Positions 5,822 to 7,949 of a stretch of 7,949 bases of DNA are shown here, piece after piece. This stretch comes from Sulfurimonas sp. (GTDB lineage Bacteria > Campylobacterota > Campylobacteria > Campylobacterales > Sulfurimonadaceae), in NCBI GenBank assembly GCA_021157665.1, contig JAGGWE010000060.1, positions 1 through 7,949 of the forward strand, in the 5' to 3' direction. The position numbers and the translations under genes were made by a program. Position 1 is the stretch's first letter; each line of letters opens with the position of its first letter. The notes beneath the pieces were generated by a model, which worked only from the letters and a program-made list of their open reading frames with translations, made no database searches and had not been told where the DNA came from.

Positions 5822-6667
5822 ATGGTAAAAGTATCTGCAATTCAAATGGCAATGAGTGAAGATAAATCTTCAAACATTGCTAAGGCTGAAAAACTTGTAA
5901 GAGAATCAGCTAAAAATGGTGCAGAAATTATACTTTTACCAGAACTTTTTTCATCTCTTTATTTTTGTAAAGATATGGATAAAAAATATTTTTTACTAGC
6001 TTTACCTCTTATAGATAATTTACTAATAAAACAGTTTTCAGATTTAGCAAAAGAGCTAAAAGTTGTTTTATTAGTAAGTTATTTTGAAAAAAGTGAAGAT
6101 GATTATTTTAACTCTTTAGTTGTGATAGACAATGATGGAAAAGTTATGGATAATTATCGTAAAACTCATATTCCAGATGGTGCTGGTTATGAGGAAAAGT
6201 TTTACTTTAAAGAGGGTGATACTGGTTTTAAAGTTTATGATACGGCATGTGGAAAAATAGGTGTAGGAATTTGTTGGGATCAATGGTTTTGTGAAACGGC
6301 AAGAGCTTTAGCACTTAAGGGTGCTGAGATTATTTTTTATCCTACTGCGATTGGAAGTGAGCCAGAGATAAAACTTGACTCAAAAGAGCATTGGCAAAGA
6401 GTTCAAATGGGTCATGCAGCTACAAATACAGTTCCTGTTGTAGTAGCAAATCGCATTGGAAAAGAGGTTGGAGAGTCTTGTGAACTTACTTTTTATGGCT
6501 CTTCATTTATAACTGATTATACAGGTAAAAAAATAGCTGAAGCAAGTCGTGAAAATGAAGAGATAATTTATGCTGAGTTTGATTTAGAAGAAAATGCGAA
6601 ACAAAGAGAGTATTGGGGCTTACTTAGAGATAGACGAGCAAGTTGTTATGAAGAGTTAATAAATTAA
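5822..6667 (+). CDS. aguB: N-carbamoylputrescine amidase (nitrilase superfamily)
   Basis: AguB hydrolyses N-carbamoylputrescine to putrescine, CO2 and ammonia, the last step of the arginine-agmatine route to putrescine, which feeds spermidine synthesis. The 281-residue protein has the carbon-nitrogen hydrolase Glu-Lys-Cys triad: Glu41 in LLPELF, Lys114 in YRKTHIPDG and Cys151 in GICWDQWF. The segments THIPDGAGYEEKFYF and CWDQWFCETARALALKGAEIIFYPTAIG are characteristic of N-carbamoylputrescine amidases rather than other nitrilases; the amidase class is certain and the substrate is inferred from them. It starts 9 bases after the parvulin gene with only AGAGGT (5804-5809) as a distant ribosome binding site, so coupling is likely. 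Agmatine deiminase (aguA) is not in the window. Confidence 0.9.
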   Translation: MVKVSAIQMAMSEDKSSNIAKAEKLVRESAKNGAEIILLPELFSSLYFCKDMDKKYFLLALPLIDNLLIKQFSDLAKELKVVLLVSYFEKSEDDYFNSLVVIDNDGKVMDNYRKTHIPDGAGYEEKFYFKEGDTGFKVYDTACGKIGVGICWDQWFCETARALALKGAEIIFYPTAIGSEPEIKLDSKEHWQRVQMGHAATNTVPVVVANRIGKEVGESCELTFYGSSFITDYTGKKIAEASRENEEIIYAEFDLEENAKQREYWGLLRDRRASCYEELIN

Positions 6668-6676
6668 ATTAAAAGG

Positions 6677-6682
6677 TATAAT
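6677..6682 (+). promoter_or_regulatory. Perfect TATAAT just before the DISM gene remnant
   Basis: GGTATAAT ends 6 bases before ATG 6689, so a transcript from it would start at or near the ATG and be almost leaderless. No clear -35 is visible. AT-rich sequence makes chance matches likely. Confidence 0.3.
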
Positions 6683-6688
6683 TATTTA

Positions 6689-7044
6689 ATGAGAAATCTT
6701 TTATTTTATTATTTTTTACTGTTTCTCTTTTTTCACAAAACCTTGAAATAAAAAGTAGTATTTCATATTTTGAACAAAAAAATATAAATGAAAAAATAGA
6801 TATTAATAATGAAAAGTTTTTACCATATGATATAAAGCATTCAAATTTTGGATTTACAAACTCTGTATATTGGTTAAAAGTAGATATTTTAAATTTAACT
6901 AAAAGTGATACTACTCAGGTATTATATCTACCTTATCCATTGCTAGATTATATAGATATTTATGAGTATAAAGATAATAAACTAAATTTAATTAAAGAAT
7001 ATGGGGATTTAAGAGAGTACTCAAATGATGGTTTATTATACTTC
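6689..7044 (+). pseudogene. 7TMR-DISM sensor protein, 5' remnant, frameshifted and truncated
   Basis: From ATG 6689 the frame gives a signal-peptide start (MRNLLFYYFLL) but stops at 6749-6751. The next frame carries on from about 6718 as TVSLFSQNLEIKSSISYFEQ and stays open into the element. One extra T in the run of six at 6712-6717 would join them into a clean signal peptide plus periplasmic domain. The conserved part, SNFGFTNSVYWLKVDILN with YLPYPLLDYIDIYEYKD, fits the 7TMR-DISMED2 sensor domain, which in full proteins of several hundred residues precedes seven membrane helices and often a signalling output domain. Here everything after about 110 residues is lost at the IS fragment, and miaA begins just beyond it, so the rest was deleted, not merely interrupted. 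The domain call rests on recalled consensus. Confidence 0.7.
7030..7044 (+). repeat. Left copy of direct repeat flanking the IS fragment
   Basis: GGTTTATTATACTTC matches GGTTCATTATACTTC at 7726-7740 in 14 of 15 bases, and ATTATACTTC (7035-7044) is identical in both. It spans the junction between the DISM remnant and the transposase remnant and supplies the stop codon of truncated OrfB. Confidence 0.7.
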
Positions 7045-7350
7045 TATACCCATGTACTTCATTGCTTTTTTTATAAATTTCTTACCAACACTATAACCAT
7101 ATCTTAGGAGTTGTGCATGGATTCGTCTGCTTCCATAAGATGGGAAGTCTGAATAGATATTATTAATAGCATCTAAGAGCCTAATATCTTTACCTGTCGT
7201 AAATAGTTTAGTAGGTGTATAATACAAAGATGACTTATTAATATGAAGTAATTTACACTGCTTGTTCTGTGATAAAGTATGCTTAGTATCAAGTAGAGTT
7301 CTTCTCTCTTTAGAACGAAAAAGATATATAGATATCTTTAAGAGCCAAGC
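7036..7350 (-). pseudogene. IS3-family transposase OrfB, N-terminal fragment
   Basis: The open frame follows a TAA at 7351-7353 and ends at 7036. It reads RSKERRTLLDTKHTLS, then QCKLLHINKSSLYYTP, then PSYGSRRIHAQLLRYGY and KAMKYMGIEV. This is the N-terminal helix-turn-helix region that precedes the DDE integrase domain in IS3-family OrfB. Intact proteins continue after MGIE with the catalytic domain of about 200 residues, which is absent here, so no transposition activity is possible from this copy. There is no ATG; a TTG at 7225-7227 is internal to the conserved region. The frame is +1 relative to OrfA, whereas IS3 elements fuse OrfA and OrfB by a -1 shift, suggesting a further indel or divergence in the overlap. 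Confidence 0.85.
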
Positions 7351-7645
7351 TTAGTAGCTTTTCCACAAGAAAATCCTTTTCAACGATAAGGTTACCAACT
7401 TTTTTAGCTAAATCATCATTTGATTTTTGAAGAGTTTCAATCTCATTTTTATACTCTTTTACAACTATACTTTTATCAAATGCAAGAGACATATTTTCAA
7501 GAAACTGTTTTTTCCAATTTATAAGATTTTTTGGTGTCATCTCATATTTACTTGCAATTTCATTTATGGTTTTTTCACCTGCTAAAACTTCTAAAACTAA
7601 TTTTGCTTTAAAATCTGCACTATATACTTTTCTTTTTACGCTCAT
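7310..7645 (-). CDS. IS3-family transposase OrfA
   Basis: OrfA is the DNA-binding subunit that recognises the IS ends and is normally fused to OrfB by frameshifting. The 111-residue product opens with KRKVYSADFKAKLVLEVLAG and then EKTINEIASKYEMTPKNLINWKKQF, the helix-turn-helix of the HTH_Tnp_1 family. A leucine-zipper-like segment follows (residues about 60-95, EIETLQKSNDDLAKKVGNL, then VEKDFLVEKL). TAGGGATAAG just before the ATG gives a plausible ribosome binding site. The last residues after ALKD (IYISFSF) do not look conserved, so the stop at 7310 probably reflects the frame change to OrfB. With OrfB truncated, the protein would be an orphan and might at most bind IS ends of related copies elsewhere. 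Confidence 0.9.
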   Translation of the reverse strand: MSVKRKVYSADFKAKLVLEVLAGEKTINEIASKYEMTPKNLINWKKQFLENMSLAFDKSIVVKEYKNEIETLQKSNDDLAKKVGNLIVEKDFLVEKLLSLALKDIYISFSF

Positions 7646-7723
7646 ATTCTTATCCCTATTTTTTTCTATTTTTATTTTATCATTTTTAGGAATAAGAAAA
7701 TAGATTTTACTGGTTTGATTTTA

Positions 7724-7740
7724 GGGGTTCATTATACTTC
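7724..7740 (+). repeat. Terminal end of the IS and right copy of the direct repeat
   Basis: GGGGTTCA (7724-7731) is the likely IS terminus, seen as TGAACCCC from inside the element. It overlaps GGTTCATTATACTTC (7726-7740), the partner of the repeat at 7030-7044. The match runs across the presumed IS end, so a plain target duplication does not fully explain it. Confidence 0.55.
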
Positions 7741-7783
7741 AGAAATCTGCCTAGTACTAGAACTATTTACTTATCGCTGAAGT
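7736..7783. repeat. Nested inverted repeat between IS end and miaA
   Basis: ACTTCAG (7736-7742) pairs with CTGAAGT (7777-7783). Inside, AAAT (7743-7746) pairs with ATTT (7765-7768), and the centre holds the perfect palindrome CTAGTACTAG (7751-7760). The right side has an 8-base bulge (7769-7776). There is no T-run, so it is not a clear terminator for miaA. A second GGGGTTC at 7785-7791 follows directly, repeating the IS end motif. It may be a relic of another element end or a folded single-strand recombination substrate. Confidence 0.4.
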
Positions 7784-7792
7784 TGGGGTTCT

Positions 7793-7948
7793 TTATGGAT
7801 AGGTACTTAAAATAATTTCTTTCAGCTTTTGGAGTGGAGCATGAGTTATGTTTTTAAACTGTGTTTTATTAAAAGTTTGTTGCCGTTTTGCAAGGTGAGC
7901 AGTATGTAAGGATATGTTTTCACACATCATTTTTTTAGTAACTTTGCC
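7793..7948 (-). CDS. miaA: tRNA dimethylallyltransferase, C-terminal part
   Basis: MiaA transfers the dimethylallyl group from DMAPP to N6 of A37 in tRNAs reading UNN codons. Only the last 51 residues are in the window; the gene enters from the right edge on the minus strand and stops at 7793-7795. The visible sequence includes HTAHLAKRQQTFNKTQF, which matches the conserved C-terminal LAKRQ-T-(F/W) signature of MiaA, then KNITHAPLQKLKEII and the end LSTYP. The family assignment rests on this motif and the distance to the stop. The gene converges on the IS remnant, and its stop lies 62 bases from the presumed IS end. No terminator with a T-run is evident after the stop, so transcription might continue into the IS, in the same direction as orfA. 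Confidence 0.85.
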   Translation of the reverse strand, partial: GKVTKKMMCENISLHTAHLAKRQQTFNKTQFKNITHAPLQKLKEIILSTYP

Positions 7949-7949
7949 A

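Larger units (their letters stand above)
7036..7731 (-). mobile_element. Truncated IS3-family insertion sequence
   Basis: The remnant holds complete orfA and the first third of orfB, transcribed leftward. Its 5' end (right side) is probably at TGAACCCC on the minus strand (plus GGGGTTCA, 7724-7731), a typical TG...CA terminus, about 86 bases upstream of orfA. The other end is lost: the sequence passes from orfB straight into the DISM gene remnant, with no matching TGAACC terminus. A 10-bp direct repeat lies at both edges, longer than the 3-5 bp target duplications usual for this family. The element probably mediated or took part in the deletion that removed the rest of the sensor gene. Confidence 0.8.

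Noticed and set aside
7021..7815. Sensor gene restored by excising one direct-repeat copy and the IS (frame continues as RNLPSTRTIYLSLK)
   Set aside because: The joined frame runs into the antisense of miaA and stops soon after, so a full sensor gene cannot have continued there. The open frame is most likely chance.
1..7949. CRISPR array, rRNA, tRNA genes
   Set aside because: No regularly spaced repeats and no rRNA or complete tRNA cloverleaf were seen on either strand.

Overview
The window is AT-rich and reads as a Campylobacterota chromosome, most like Sulfurimonas or a relative; genus is inference. The signs are a futalosine-pathway menaquinone gene (mqnC), a short RecG of about 600 residues, an agmatine-route putrescine gene (aguB), a 7TMR-DISM sensor fragment, and tightly packed plus-strand genes with overlapping stops and starts.

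Layout: Positions 1-3244 form one compact plus-strand run: the 3' part of ribH, then nusB, a 70-residue predicted membrane protein, mqnC, and a secreted M16-like protein without its zinc ligands. Junctions overlap by 1 to 8 bases or are 5 bases apart, so this looks like one operon. Positions 3245-3617 are intergenic but structured. They hold a 25-codon hydrophobic ORF wrapped in inverted repeats, with a perfect extended -10 box facing it from the other strand, and then a 35-codon one-TM ORF that ends 5 bases before recG. Positions 3618-6667 carry recG, a structured leader, a PpiC-type parvulin and aguB.

Positions 6668-7792 are a scar. The 5' end of a 7TMR-DISM sensor gene carries a one-base frameshift in a T tract and is cut off by a truncated IS3-family element on the minus strand. 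The element is bracketed by a 10-bp perfect direct repeat (14 of 15 bases over the longer match). A nested inverted repeat follows, and then the C-terminal codons of miaA, which runs in from the right edge on the minus strand.

The conserved genes are housekeeping: riboflavin, transcription antitermination, menaquinone, recombination repair, polyamine synthesis, protein folding and tRNA modification. The most interesting part is 3353-3490. Its features resemble a type I toxin-antitoxin locus of the AapA/IsoA kind known from Helicobacter and Campylobacter: a tiny hydrophobic cationic ORF, a start codon inside a hairpin, 5' and 3' segments that can pair, and an antisense promoter. I recognise no sequence homology of the peptide, so this is a structural hypothesis. 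A second possible RNA switch lies in the leader of the parvulin gene.
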